Assembly: GCA_016209535.1 (NCBI GenBank)
Contig: JACQVW010000755.1
Location: forward strand, 1-38,675
Source of the DNA: Planctomycetota bacterium
GTDB lineage: Bacteria > Planctomycetota > UBA8108 > SXIK01
Length of the DNA stretch: 38,675 bases
Reading direction: 5' to 3'
The position numbers and the translations under genes were made by a program. Numbering within the stretch: position 1 is the first letter of the stretch; the number at the start of each line of letters is the position of its first letter. The notes below the pieces were generated by a model. That model searched no databases. It had not been told where the DNA came from and saw nothing but the letters and a program-made list of their open reading frames with translations. Shown piece by piece: positions 1 through 8,069 of the stretch.

Positions 1-616
1 CGAAGAAAAGCGGGTCGGAGCGGTACCGCTCGCGCGGGCGGACGAGGACGCAGGGCTCCCCGAGGAGCTCCGCCGTGCACTGCTCGAAGGCCCGCGCGAA
101 GCACTCCGGCGCCGACGCGAAGTAGGCCCAGGAGACGCGCCCTTTCCGGCCCGAGAACCGGGCATCGGTTGGGGCGGCGGCCCGCATGCGGCGGCGCATC
201 GCCTCGAGGAACGGACCGAAGGCCTCGCCGGAGCTCGGCCCCATCGACGCCTCGGCGCCCCCCAGCGCCCGGGAGCACGTGTAGTCCAGGAGGTGCCCGA
301 TCTCGTGGGCGAAGCTCGACGGGCCCCGGTGGTCGAGGACGATGATCGGCGGCTCGGGGTAGAAGAGCCCCTCGGCCTTGTGCTGGCCGAGGCGCCGCAG
401 CTTGATCTCGACGCCTTCGCCCCAGCCCGGAGGGACCTCCCACGCGTTGAGGAAGCGGAGGGCGTCAGCGAAGAACGTCCCCACCAAGCCGGGGTCCACG
501 CTGTCGTCCAGCTCGACGCCGCCCGTGAAGAAGCCGCGGAGGCTCGAGCGCCCCTCCGCCTCGAGGACGCGGTGCGATCGCCCCCGCTTGCGCTCGTAAG
601 CCCTTGCCCTGGACAT
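1..616 (-). CDS. HExxH zincin-like metalloprotease domain protein (C-terminus beyond window)
   Basis: The visible part is 205 codons read leftwards from an ATG at 616; the 3' end lies outside the window. An HEIGH motif at residues 104-108 follows a hydrophobic strand (IIVLDHRGPSSFA), giving the zinc-binding helix of a zincin. About 60 residues later, APECFARAFEQ could supply the third zinc ligand (Glu). This order (helical N-terminus, strand, HExxH helix, late ExFAxAFE helix) resembles zincin domains found in large polyvalent proteins of phages and conjugative elements. That is a resemblance, not a firm family call. An in-frame stop lies upstream and no earlier ATG is seen. An AGGTGG-like ribosome site sits about 10 nt before the ATG, and a promoter is visible at 686-713. 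The substrate is unknown. Confidence 0.7.
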   Translation of the reverse strand, partial: MSRARAYERKRGRSHRVLEAEGRSSLRGFFTGGVELDDSVDPGLVGTFFADALRFLNAWEVPPGWGEGVEIKLRRLGQHKAEGLFYPEPPIIVLDHRGPSSFAHEIGHLLDYTCSRALGGAEASMGPSSGEAFGPFLEAMRRRMRAAAPTDARFSGRKGRVSWAYFASAPECFARAFEQCTAELLGEPCVLVRPRERYRSDPLFF

Positions 617-685
617 GCCTCGGCACCACCTTGGAGTCGTGCGGGAGGCACCCTCTGCGGGCGGCGAGGCAGGCAGGAGTCAGGG

Positions 686-713
686 ATTGTATCGGCTCAC
701 CGGAAGATTCCAA
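686..713 (-). promoter_or_regulatory. Sigma-70-type promoter for the zincin gene
   Basis: On the minus strand TTGGAA (713-708) and TACAAT (691-686) are separated by 16 bp. Transcription would start near 679, giving a leader of about 60 nt before the ATG at 616. This suggests the zincin gene need not be co-transcribed with the lipoprotein gene upstream. Confidence 0.5.
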
Positions 714-732
714 GGATCTTCCTCGGCGCAGC

Positions 733-1149
733 TCACTGGCGCCCGGCCCGGCGCCCGGCCCGGCGCAGCCCCGCGCCGGCGCCCGCGGCGGCACCGGCGG
801 CTGGCTGCCCCGCCGGGCCCTGGCGGACCATCTCCCTCTCTTCGCGCGGCGGCACGTAGATCAGGAGGCGGTTCGTGTGGACGTGGGGCACCACACGCAC
901 GCCGGGGCCGTACATCGCCACGAGGAGGGGCTCGAGGGTGACCGCCAGGTCCTCGGCCCGGCCGTGGCGCACGGGATAGACCAGCGTGCGGTTGACGCGG
1001 ACCGCGGGCTCCTGCGAGGCCTCGGCAGACGCTCGCGGGGCTGCGGCGCGCTCAAGGCGCCGGGCGGCCGCCTCCTCGCTGCGCGGCGGCGCTCGGCAGG
1101 CCGCAGAAGAAACCGCGAGGATGAGGGCCGAGAGCTGAACGGCACGCAT
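733..1149 (-). CDS. Small lipoprotein with secretin-N-like segment
   Basis: This 138-residue protein starts with a lipoprotein signal: a hydrophobic stretch ending in SSAAC with Cys18 as the likely lipidated residue. After an Ala/Arg/Glu-rich linker comes one compact segment (about residues 55-100) with VYPVRHGRAEDLA, then VRVVPHVHTNRLLIYV. That matches the beta-alpha-beta pattern of secretin N1/NolW-type domains (xYxLxyaxAxxLaxxLxxll...DxxTNxLiI). Only one such domain is present, and no pore-forming secretin core. The C-terminus is a low-complexity Ala/Gly/Arg tail. A TACCAT -10 box lies 7 nt before the start. It could be an outer-membrane-associated partner or a shortened relative of a secretin. 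The domain call is moderate and the function unknown. Confidence 0.7.
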   Translation of the reverse strand: MRAVQLSALILAVSSAACRAPPRSEEAAARRLERAAAPRASAEASQEPAVRVNRTLVYPVRHGRAEDLAVTLEPLLVAMYGPGVRVVPHVHTNRLLIYVPPREEREMVRQGPAGQPAAGAAAGAGAGLRRAGRRAGRQ

Positions 1150-1156
1150 GGCCGCG

Positions 1157-1162
1157 ATGGTA
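1157..1162 (-). promoter_or_regulatory. -10 box TACCAT directly before the lipoprotein start
   Basis: The minus strand reads TACCAT, then exactly 7 nt, then the ATG at 1149. The -35 match 17 bp upstream (TCGTAA) is weak. The geometry predicts an mRNA that begins at or next to the start codon. Confidence 0.4.
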
Positions 1163-1199
1163 CCGCGAGCGCGTGCGGATTACGAGCCCACCTCCCTTC

Positions 1200-1228
1200 T
1201 TGGCAAGCGCCGCGCGGCGCACTATCCT
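1200..1228 (+). promoter_or_regulatory. Promoter for the Kef antiporter, probably leaderless
   Basis: TTGGCA (1200-1205) and TATCCT (1223-1228) are spaced by exactly 17 bp, and the ATG at 1236 follows 7 nt after the -10 box. Transcription should begin at about the A of the ATG. No Shine-Dalgarno sequence is present. This promoter also argues against the earlier in-frame ATG at 1173, which lies upstream of it. Confidence 0.6.
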
Positions 1229-1235
1229 CGCGCCC

Positions 1236-3254
1236 ATGCCGCCCATGCACGGCCCGGGCTTCTTCCTCAGGGACCTCGTCGTCCTCTTCGCGATCGCCAT
1301 CGTCGTGGTCGTCGCATGCGTCCGCGTGCGGGTCCCGCCCATCGTCGGGTTCCTGATCACCGGCGTCCTCGCCGGCCCCTCGGCCCTCGGGCTCATCGAC
1401 GACGTCCGCTCGGTCGAGGTCCTCGCCGAGGTCGGCGTCGTCCTCCTCCTCTTCTCGATCGGCCTCGAGTTCTCCCTCGAGAGCCTGCTCCGGCTGCGCT
1501 CCGTCCTCCTCGCCGGCGGCGGGCTCCAGGTCGCCGTCACGGCGGCCCTCTCGGCGGCCGCGGCGGCCCTCTACTTCGACCTCGGCGTCCGCCAGGCGGC
1601 GTTCCTCGGCATCCTCGTCGCCCTCAGCTCCACGGCCATCGTCCTCAAGCTGCTGAGCGACAAGGCGGAGGTGGACAGCCCTCAAGGCCGCGTGTCCCTC
1701 GGGATCTTGATCTTCCAGGACCTCTGCGTCGTCCCGATCGTCATCGTCATGCCCATCCTCGCCGGGAAAGGCGGCGGCGCGACGGACATGGCCGCGAAGG
1801 TCGGCATCGCGTTCCTGGCCGTGGCCGGCGCGGTCCTCGGAGGGCGCTACGCCGTGCCCTGGATCCTCGGGCAGGTCGTCCGCACGAGGAGCCGCGAGAC
1901 GTTCCTCCTCGTGATCATCATCCTCTGCCTCGGGGCGGCGTGGCTCAGCTCGCTCGCGGGCCTGTCCCTCGCCCTGGGAGCGTTCCTGGCGGGACTCATC
2001 ATCTCCCAGTCCGAGTACAGCCACCAGGCCCTCGGCGAGATCGTCCCCTTCCGCGACGCCTTCAACAGCCTCTTCCTCATCTCCATGGGCATGCTGCTCG
2101 ACGTGGGGGTCTTCGCCCGGGCGTGGCCCCTCCTCCTCGGCGTGGCGGCGATCGTTGGGGTGAAGGCCCTCGTGAGCTGGGGCGTGACCATCGTCCTGGG
2201 CTATCCGTTCCGGGTGGCCGTGATCGTGGGCCTCTGCCTCGCCCAGATCGGCGAGTTCTCCTTCGTCCTGGCGAAGCAGGGCCGGGGCGAAGGGCTCCTG
2301 AGCGACCAGGTCTACCAGCTCTTCCTCGCGGCGGCGGTCATCACCATGGTCCTCACGCCCCTCCTGAAGGGCATCGCCCCGCGGCTGGCGGACCTGCTGG
2401 CTCCCCTGGTCCCGCGCCGCGGCGCGAAGACCAAGGCCCTGGCCGAGGCGCCCGGGGCCGCAAAGGACCTGCACCCTCACGTGCTCATCATCGGCTTCGG
2501 CCTGAACGGCCGGAACCTGGCCCACGCCCTCCAGCGCGTCTCGATCCCCTATGCCGTGATCGAGATGAACCCCGAGACGGTGCGCGCCGAGCGCAAGAAG
2601 GGAGAGCCGATCTTCTACGGCGACGCGTCGAGCCCCGAGGTCCTCGAGCACGCCGGGATCGGCCGCGCCAGGGTCCTGGTGATCGCCGTCTCGGACCCGA
2701 CGGTCATCCGCCGCGCCACGGAGCTGGCCCGGAGGCTGCACCCGGGGCTCCACATCATCGTCCGCACGCGCTACCTGCAGGAGATGGCGCCCTTGATCGA
2801 GCTCGGAGCCGACGAGGTCGTGCCCGAGGAGTTCGAGACGGCCCTCGAGATCTTCTCGCGCACCTTGAGGAAGCTCCTCGTGCCCCGCGACCTGGTCGAC
2901 CGGTTCGTGCGGGAGGCCCGCGTGAACGGCTACGGCGTGCTCCGGGGCTCCAAGCGCGAGCCCCAGCCCGAGGGCGGCGCGGGCGGCTTCATGGCGGGCG
3001 CGGACCTCGAGGTCCTCCGCATCGAGGCGGGCTCGCCGCTCGCCGGGAAGACGCTCGCCGAGTCGAGCCTCCGCAGCCTCACCGGCGCCACGGTCCTCGC
3101 TCTGCGCGACGGGAACGAGCTCGTGACGAGCCCGTCGCCCGCGGCGCCGCTCAAGCCCGGCACGGTGGCGATCGTCTTCGGCACCCCCGAGCAGGTGGCG
3201 CGGGCGGCGGCGATGTTCCGGGGTGGCGAGGACGGCCCGGCGGGGCGGGCCTGA
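1236..3254 (+). CDS. Kef-type monovalent cation:proton antiporter with RCK/TrkA domains
   Basis: This 672-residue inner-membrane protein belongs to the CPA2 family (KefB/KefC-like), which exchanges K+ or Na+ for H+. Residues 1 to about 390 are a run of hydrophobic helices with family-typical segments such as VGFLITGVLAGPSALGLI and LALGAFLAGLIISQSEYSHQ. Next comes a cytoplasmic Rossmann/TrkA-N (RCK) domain opening with VLIIGFGLNGRNLA, the GxGxxG-like nucleotide loop. It ends with a TrkA-C-type domain containing SPLAGKTLAES. Length and order are normal for the family. The start at 1236 fits the promoter 7 nt upstream; ATG 1245 is an alternative. It is divergent from the lipoprotein gene and convergent with the 3269 gene, 14 bp away. 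The transported ion cannot be read from sequence. Confidence 0.93.
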   Translation: MPPMHGPGFFLRDLVVLFAIAIVVVVACVRVRVPPIVGFLITGVLAGPSALGLIDDVRSVEVLAEVGVVLLLFSIGLEFSLESLLRLRSVLLAGGGLQVAVTAALSAAAAALYFDLGVRQAAFLGILVALSSTAIVLKLLSDKAEVDSPQGRVSLGILIFQDLCVVPIVIVMPILAGKGGGATDMAAKVGIAFLAVAGAVLGGRYAVPWILGQVVRTRSRETFLLVIIILCLGAAWLSSLAGLSLALGAFLAGLIISQSEYSHQALGEIVPFRDAFNSLFLISMGMLLDVGVFARAWPLLLGVAAIVGVKALVSWGVTIVLGYPFRVAVIVGLCLAQIGEFSFVLAKQGRGEGLLSDQVYQLFLAAAVITMVLTPLLKGIAPRLADLLAPLVPRRGAKTKALAEAPGAAKDLHPHVLIIGFGLNGRNLAHALQRVSIPYAVIEMNPETVRAERKKGEPIFYGDASSPEVLEHAGIGRARVLVIAVSDPTVIRRATELARRLHPGLHIIVRTRYLQEMAPLIELGADEVVPEEFETALEIFSRTLRKLLVPRDLVDRFVREARVNGYGVLRGSKREPQPEGGAGGFMAGADLEVLRIEAGSPLAGKTLAESSLRSLTGATVLALRDGNELVTSPSPAAPLKPGTVAIVFGTPEQVARAAAMFRGGEDGPAGRA

Positions 3255-3268
3255 CAAGCGCGCGGCCC

Positions 3269-5419
3269 TCAGAACCTCACCACAGCCTCCCGCTCCACCT
3301 CGAAGCGCCTCCCGCCGAGCTCGAGGTGCTTCGGGCCGAAGCCGTGGTAGATCCGCACGCTCTCGGCGCGGAGGATCATCTTGCCCTCGAGCGACCTCAA
3401 GGCGAAGAAGGCGGAGCGCTCGTACTCGACGTCGCCGGCGCGCGTGGCGTGGAAGGCCCGCAGGAACGGGTGGCGCACGAAGAACCCGAAGGCAGGCAGG
3501 CGCACGCCGTCCTCCGGATCCTCGTACTCGCCGGGGCCGAAGTTGACGAGGATCCTGAGGTCCGGGCCGAAGAAGGTCTCCCGCACGGAGCCGTCGGGCG
3601 CGAGGACCCTGTGGAAGAGGAACGGCTCGCGGAAGCGAATGCGGGCCACGTGGGAGAGCACCTCGAAGGTGTTCTTGAGGAAGACCTCGTGCGCCGAGAG
3701 CCCCTTGCCCGCGGCCCAGCCGCCCTCGCCGCGGGCGAAGCACCACCGTGGATCGTCCTCCGGCGCGGGCCTCGAGGCCTCGGGACCCGGCGCGGGCAGC
3801 TCGTAGACGGGCACCTCGCCCACGACGAGGTGCGCCAGGAGGCCGGCCGGGTCGTCGGGCCGCAGCGCGCGGCCCGGGCTCGTCGTGATGCGGGCGAACT
3901 GGCCGAAGACGGCCGTGAAGACGGGCCAGGCCCGGGCCGACACGGGTCTCTCGACGACCCCGTCGAGGAGCCCCTCGAGGACCGCCGCGTGCTGGACGTC
4001 CGCCTCCGAGCCTCCCGCGACCGCCACGAGGCCGAAGGTCTCCCGCAGGTAGGCCAGGAACGCCGTGCGGTCCGCGTCCGCGGCGAGGGCGCCGGGCGGC
4101 GCCTCGCGGAGCAAGATGAGCTGCGGCGCGCAGCGCTCGAGGAGGGCGGGGAAGCCCCCGGGCCTCCTGCCCTCCTCGAGGAGGGCCTTCCAGTCGGGCG
4201 GGGCGTCCCCTCCCCCGGCCACGGCGTGCTCGAGGCCGAAGACGTAGCCCTGCTCCTTCACCCGCCGCCCGCAGGCGGCGAGGGCCGCCGGGTCCGCGTC
4301 CTTCCAGCCCCCGAGCACGAAGGCCGCCTCGTCGACCTCGAGGTCGCGCCGGAGCCGTTCGGCGAGCCGCCCCACGCCGTCGAGGCCGGGGCTCCGGCTC
4401 ACGTCGGGCCGGAAGATGGCGGCCCCCACGAGCGCCCGCAGCTCGGGCCGGAGCCCCGTCTTGAGCCGCAGGCTCGACTCGGCGAGCGCCGCCCCGAGGA
4501 GCTGGCGGTACGCGCGCGCCGCGTCGACCACGCCGAGCTCCTCCTTCCCGAGGGCCACGAGCTCGACCTTGCCCGAGGCGCCCCGGATCTCCACGGTGAC
4601 TGCGAGGGCATCGCGGCCCGGGAAGGCGTCCCCGCCGACGCGCCGGCGCTCGACCTCCACCGCGGCGAGCGGGTCGAGCCAGCGAAGGAGGCAGACGTTC
4701 TCGGACTTCGCGAGGGCGAGGAAGGAGGCCGTCGGGGGCTCGGCGCCGGGCCCGTGCCCGAGCCGGATCCGCTCCTCGCCGGGCCCATCCGACGCGAGCC
4801 ACTCGCCGAGGCCCCGGGGCAGCGCGATCCCGCCGGGCTCCGCGTCGGGGATCCAGAGGCCGCCGTCGAGGAGCCGCACGGCCTCGACGCGAGCGGGGAC
4901 GCGGTCCTCGGCCACCTCGAAGCGGAGCGAGACGCCCGCCCCGCCCTGCATCTCCTCGATGTCGATGCGCACCGGCGGGGCGTCGCCGCGGCTCGACCTG
5001 GCGCGGAAGCGCATCTTCTTCTCGCTCGAGCCCAGGGCCTCCACGCGGTCGAGCGGGAGCCACGGCGGAGGCTCCGCGCCTTCCCGCGCCTCGCCCCCGG
5101 CCTTGAGCCGCACCGACGCGAACCCCCGGCGGCCCCAGGCCGAGAGCCACTTCACGCCCGTGCGCCGGTCCTGGAAGAAGAAGCTCCCGTCGCGCCGGTC
5201 GAGGTGAAACAGGAAGGCCCTCCCCTCGATGGCCACGGGCTCGTGCGTCCAGGCCCCGAGGGCCTCCCGGCGCTTCGAGAGCTCCTCCTCGGAGAGCCCC
5301 GAAGGGTTGGGCCCCGCGGCCGCGGCGCCCTCCTGAGCGCCGGCCGGGGCCGGGACGCTCCCCCAGGAGACCGCCCCGGCGAGGCCCAGGCTCGCGAGGG
5401 CACGGCGGAGCCAGCGCAT
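3269..5419 (-). CDS. Secreted DUF5696-like protein, possible glycoside-hydrolase-type fold
   Basis: This 716-residue protein has a signal peptide (RRALASLGLAGAVSW... ending PAGAQE). The N-terminal part contains FLFHLDRRDGSFFFQDRRTG followed by a WLS segment. It resembles the beta-sandwich start of DUF5696 proteins, where a conserved 'D..TGk.W' strand occurs. The middle part alternates helices and strands with acidic residues (for example QLILLREAPPG and FGQFARITTSPGRALRPDD), as expected of a TIM-barrel-like enzyme, but no catalytic pair can be assigned with confidence. The C-terminus (RIYHGFGPKHLELGGRRFEV) looks like a closing beta domain. The ATG overlaps the previous gene's stop as TGATG, so translation is probably coupled. 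It is the last gene of the TIGR03546/03545 operon. Confidence 0.75.
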   Translation of the reverse strand: MRWLRRALASLGLAGAVSWGSVPAPAGAQEGAAAAGPNPSGLSEEELSKRREALGAWTHEPVAIEGRAFLFHLDRRDGSFFFQDRRTGVKWLSAWGRRGFASVRLKAGGEAREGAEPPPWLPLDRVEALGSSEKKMRFRARSSRGDAPPVRIDIEEMQGGAGVSLRFEVAEDRVPARVEAVRLLDGGLWIPDAEPGGIALPRGLGEWLASDGPGEERIRLGHGPGAEPPTASFLALAKSENVCLLRWLDPLAAVEVERRRVGGDAFPGRDALAVTVEIRGASGKVELVALGKEELGVVDAARAYRQLLGAALAESSLRLKTGLRPELRALVGAAIFRPDVSRSPGLDGVGRLAERLRRDLEVDEAAFVLGGWKDADPAALAACGRRVKEQGYVFGLEHAVAGGGDAPPDWKALLEEGRRPGGFPALLERCAPQLILLREAPPGALAADADRTAFLAYLRETFGLVAVAGGSEADVQHAAVLEGLLDGVVERPVSARAWPVFTAVFGQFARITTSPGRALRPDDPAGLLAHLVVGEVPVYELPAPGPEASRPAPEDDPRWCFARGEGGWAAGKGLSAHEVFLKNTFEVLSHVARIRFREPFLFHRVLAPDGSVRETFFGPDLRILVNFGPGEYEDPEDGVRLPAFGFFVRHPFLRAFHATRAGDVEYERSAFFALRSLEGKMILRAESVRIYHGFGPKHLELGGRRFEVEREAVVRF

Positions 5420-5943
5420 CAGGGCTCCTTGCCGGGGTCCGCGCCCAGCTCCGGGAGGAACCGCAGCCTCCGGTGCTCCCGGAGCTGCGCCTCCACCTCG
5501 CGGCGGAGGACCGCATCGACCTCGTGGAAGGCGTCGCAGAGGACCTGGGCCGCCCGTCCGCCCGAGGGCCCGGCCGGCGAGCCTTCGCCGGCGGCGCCCC
5601 CGGCGCCGTTCGTCGCCCGGCGCCCCCGCTCCCGCTCGAGGCCCTCGACGACCGGGGCGAGCCTCGCGTGGACCTCGGGCCGCAAGACCCAGCCCGTCAC
5701 GCGGAACTCCCGGCAGAAGGCCGCGACGCTGTGCCACGCCTGCTCGACGACCTGGGGATCGCCCCCGGCTCCCTCGAAGGCCTTCTCGAGGTCGCCTAGG
5801 CACTCCCGGTACTCGAGGCAGGCCCTCAGGCGCCGCTCGATCAGGTCCCGGTCCGCCCGCCGCTGGAAGGAGTGGAGCAGGATGGCCGTCGCCACGAGCG
5901 CCCCGACCGCGACCCCCGCCAGTCCAGCGAGCAGGAGATCCAT
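5419..5943 (-). CDS. Single-pass membrane protein, function unknown
   Basis: A 174-residue protein with one N-terminal membrane helix (about residues 3-24, LLLAGLAGVAVGALVATAIL). A mostly helical, charged region follows, then a Gly/Ala/Ser/Pro-rich low-complexity stretch (about residues 110-130) and a final helical segment (VDAVLRREVEAQLREHRRL). No known family is recognised. It lies 6 nt after the TIGR03545 gene and shares TGATG with the next gene, so it belongs to the same operon. The single anchor and coiled-coil-like tail suggest a scaffold or accessory role at the inner membrane, but that is only inference. Confidence 0.7.
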   Translation of the reverse strand: MDLLLAGLAGVAVGALVATAILLHSFQRRADRDLIERRLRACLEYRECLGDLEKAFEGAGGDPQVVEQAWHSVAAFCREFRVTGWVLRPEVHARLAPVVEGLERERGRRATNGAGGAAGEGSPAGPSGGRAAQVLCDAFHEVDAVLRREVEAQLREHRRLRFLPELGADPGKEP

Positions 5944-5949
5944 GGGACG

Positions 5950-7428
5950 TCACTTCTTCCCGCCGGGCTCGTCGCCCGCGGGCTTCTCCTTCTTCTCTTT
6001 CTTCTCCTTCGACCCGCCCAGGATGCCCTTCAGGCCCTCGCCGAGCGCCGGGAGGCCCTTCGCGGGGAGCCCCTCGAGGACATCCTTCACCTTCTCCTTG
6101 ACCTCGGCGGAGACGGGGGCCTTCTCGAGCTCCTTCCGGAGGACCTCCGTCCCCTTCTCGATCTCCTTGGAGAACTGCCGCCTCGCGAAGGCCTTCCCGC
6201 CCGAGACGACGAGGTTCTTCACCGTGTCGCCCCACTCGAGGCGCGGGGACGCGAGGGAGCCCGTGATCTTCAGGTCCGCGATCTCGAGCTCCGGCATCTC
6301 CTGCATCGCCTCGTTGAATGCCGCGGCGAGCTCCGCCGCCGGCAGCCCCGCGATCTTGCCCGCGGGGTCCCGGGGCTCGAGGCGGACTCCCTTGAAGGCG
6401 AGCCTCGGCGCCACCTCGAGGGCCTCCGCGCCGTCGAGGGAGAGTCTGTCGAAGCTCACCCTCACGGTGCCGCCGGACAGCTTCACCGGGAGCGAGGCCC
6501 CCACGAACGCATCGACGACGCTCGCGGGCAGGTCCCCGGTGTCGCACCGCTCGAGCTTGAGCTCCGACTTCCCGCCGCGGAGGTCGAGGCTGCCCTGGAC
6601 CTCGAGCTTCGCCCCAGCGATCTGCCCCGACACCGCGAAGGAGGTCGCCTCCGACTGCACGCCGGGGCTGCTCGTCACCTCCTTCACGGTGACGGTCCCG
6701 TTCTCGAGGGGCGGGATCGGTGAGCGCCGCGCCTCGTCCCGGAACGTGACCTGGAAGCCCGTCGCCGTGATCTCCCGGACCGCGTAGGTGGGCCGCCCCT
6801 CGAAGGGGTACGCGGCGCCCCGCGTGTAGTCCGCCCCGTAGCCCGGCTCCCGCGGGGCCCTCTTCCGCTCGGGGAGCTTCTTCCGGGCCTCCCGGGCCTT
6901 CTGGAGGCGCTCGTACCAGCGCTTCGCCGTCTCGTACCAGTCCTTGAGCTCGCCGGGAGAGGGCGGCGCCGCGCCGGGCTCGGGCTCGCCGAAGTCCTCG
7001 ATGTCGATGGTCCCGTCCTCGCGGCGCGTGACCGCCACCTTGGGCGCGTCGATCGCGACCCGGTCCACGACGTACCTCCGCGCGAGGAGCTCGGTCATGG
7101 AGAGGTCGACGTGGACGCCGGCCGCCTCGAACACATCGTCCCCGGCGCCCGCGGCGCCCCCGGCGTCTCCGGCCTTCCCGCGAGCGACGTCTCCGGGAGG
7201 AGCCGCGCGCCGGTCCGGCGCGTCCACCATGAGGTCCGTGAGCCTCGCGTTCCCGCCGAGGATCCCGAGGGCCAGGTCGCTCGCGGACCAGCGGGCCGCC
7301 TTCGACTCGCTGCCGGCGGAGTTGAGCTCCTTCAAGGCGACCTTGTCGAGGCCGAGGAAGTAGACGGCCGCGCCCAGGACGGCGAGGATGGCGACGACCT
7401 TCCAGCGCACCCAGCGGAGAGGGTTCAT
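5950..7428 (-). CDS. TIGR03545 family protein (AsmA-like, membrane anchored)
   Basis: This 492-residue protein starts with MNPLRWVRWKVVAILAVL, a short cytoplasmic segment and one membrane helix. Beta-rich, AsmA-like repeats follow (AARWSASDLALGILGGNARL, VDRVAIDAPKVAVTRREDGT, SLDLRGGKSELKLERC), then a Lys/Glu-rich C-terminus with helical segments (KEIEKGTEVLRKELEKAPV). This architecture and its position directly after a TIGR03546 gene match the known TIGR03546-TIGR03545 pair. AAGGAG lies over the preceding stop codon, 6 nt before the ATG. Biochemical role is not established; related AsmA-like proteins act in envelope lipid transport or homeostasis. It appears somewhat shorter than relatives I know of, but I cannot align it here. 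Confidence 0.85.
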   Translation of the reverse strand: MNPLRWVRWKVVAILAVLGAAVYFLGLDKVALKELNSAGSESKAARWSASDLALGILGGNARLTDLMVDAPDRRAAPPGDVARGKAGDAGGAAGAGDDVFEAAGVHVDLSMTELLARRYVVDRVAIDAPKVAVTRREDGTIDIEDFGEPEPGAAPPSPGELKDWYETAKRWYERLQKAREARKKLPERKRAPREPGYGADYTRGAAYPFEGRPTYAVREITATGFQVTFRDEARRSPIPPLENGTVTVKEVTSSPGVQSEATSFAVSGQIAGAKLEVQGSLDLRGGKSELKLERCDTGDLPASVVDAFVGASLPVKLSGGTVRVSFDRLSLDGAEALEVAPRLAFKGVRLEPRDPAGKIAGLPAAELAAAFNEAMQEMPELEIADLKITGSLASPRLEWGDTVKNLVVSGGKAFARRQFSKEIEKGTEVLRKELEKAPVSAEVKEKVKDVLEGLPAKGLPALGEGLKGILGGSKEKKEKKEKPAGDEPGGKK

Positions 7429-7438
7429 GGGGAGCTCC

Positions 7439-7969
7439 TTAGCCCACTCCCGCCCCGACGAAGATGAACCGGAGGATCTTGATGACCCAGAAGCTCGTCA
7501 GCCACTGGAAGAAGCGGTTCTTCGAGACCTTCTCGTGGGCCCACCGCCGGTACGCAGCCACGGTCCAGCGCACGGGCAGGAAGAGGGCCGCGCCGAGGAG
7601 GAGGCCCACGACGGCCCCGCCGCAGATCGCGTAGGTGTCGAGGCCGAACCAGGCGAGCCCCTTGGCGTTCGAGGCCCAGGTCCAGAACGGCTTGAGCGGC
7701 TCCGCCTCGAGAAGAGACTCCCCCAGCCCCTCGAAGACCCGCGCCAGCCCGGCCACCACCGCGAGCCGCGTGAGGCCCCAGGCGAGGAGGGCGGCCGCGA
7801 CCTGGACTCGGAAGACCAGGACCAGGAGGAGCATGAAGAGGGCGAGGCCCGAGAGGACCGGCACGCAGCCCGCCAGGACCCCGAAGGCCACGGCGAAGGC
7901 GATGGCCGATGGAGATGTGTCGGAGCTGAGGACCTTGTAAAGCTTTCGGGTGAGGGTGAGGACGAACAT
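7439..7969 (-). CDS. TIGR03546 family membrane protein (DUF2062-like)
   Basis: A 176-residue integral membrane protein. After a short N-terminus (MFVLTLTRKLYKVLSSDTSP) it has hydrophobic segments around GVLAGCVPVLSGLALFMLLL, VQVAAALLAWGLTRLAVVAG and ICGGAVVGLLLGAALFLPV, and an amphipathic C-terminal segment near WAHEKVSKNRFFQWL. The early 'SP.aiA.afafGvlaG..P..g' pattern is that of the DUF2062/TIGR03546 group. It is the first gene of the operon running to 3269 and has its own promoter at 7997-8024. Function is unknown; the constant pairing with TIGR03545 suggests a joint envelope role. Confidence 0.87.
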   Translation of the reverse strand: MFVLTLTRKLYKVLSSDTSPSAIAFAVAFGVLAGCVPVLSGLALFMLLLVLVFRVQVAAALLAWGLTRLAVVAGLARVFEGLGESLLEAEPLKPFWTWASNAKGLAWFGLDTYAICGGAVVGLLLGAALFLPVRWTVAAYRRWAHEKVSKNRFFQWLTSFWVIKILRFIFVGAGVG

Positions 7970-7971
7970 GG

Positions 7972-8001
7972 TTGCCAGCGCCGGAAAACGGACCGTATTG
8001 T
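7972..8001 (+). promoter_or_regulatory. Possible promoter for the DJ-1/PfpI gene
   Basis: TTGCCA (7972-7977) and TATTGT (7996-8001) are 18 bp apart and point towards the ATG at 8070. The -10 box shares bases 7997-8001 with the -10 box of the opposite promoter, so the two could not be used at the same time. Confidence 0.35.
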
Positions 8002-8024
8002 AGGAGCCACGAACTGCGCGTCAA
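7997..8024 (-). promoter_or_regulatory. Promoter for the TIGR03546/03545 operon
   Basis: The minus strand reads TTGACG (8024-8019), 16 bp, TACAAT (8002-7997). The -35 matches consensus at five of six positions. Transcription would start near 7990, about 20 nt before the ATG at 7969. Confidence 0.55.
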
Positions 8025-8069
8025 GGAAGCCACGAGCGGCCGATCGGCCCACCCCACGGAGACCCTGTC

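Noticed and set aside
1173-1235. Upstream ATG at 1173 as the start of the Kef antiporter
   Set aside because: The 21 extra residues are not membrane-like and the promoter at 1200-1228 lies inside them.
861-6787. Very long open frames (over 1500 codons) on both strands, at 861-5516 minus and 1148-6787 plus
   Set aside because: They are antisense or out-of-frame shadows of real genes, rich in Arg/Pro/Ala, and made possible by the lack of AT-rich stop codons. They break across several well-supported genes.
7972-8024. A riboswitch or structured RNA between 7969 and 8070
   Set aside because: The 100-bp gap is accounted for by two opposed promoters and shows no conserved-looking stem set.
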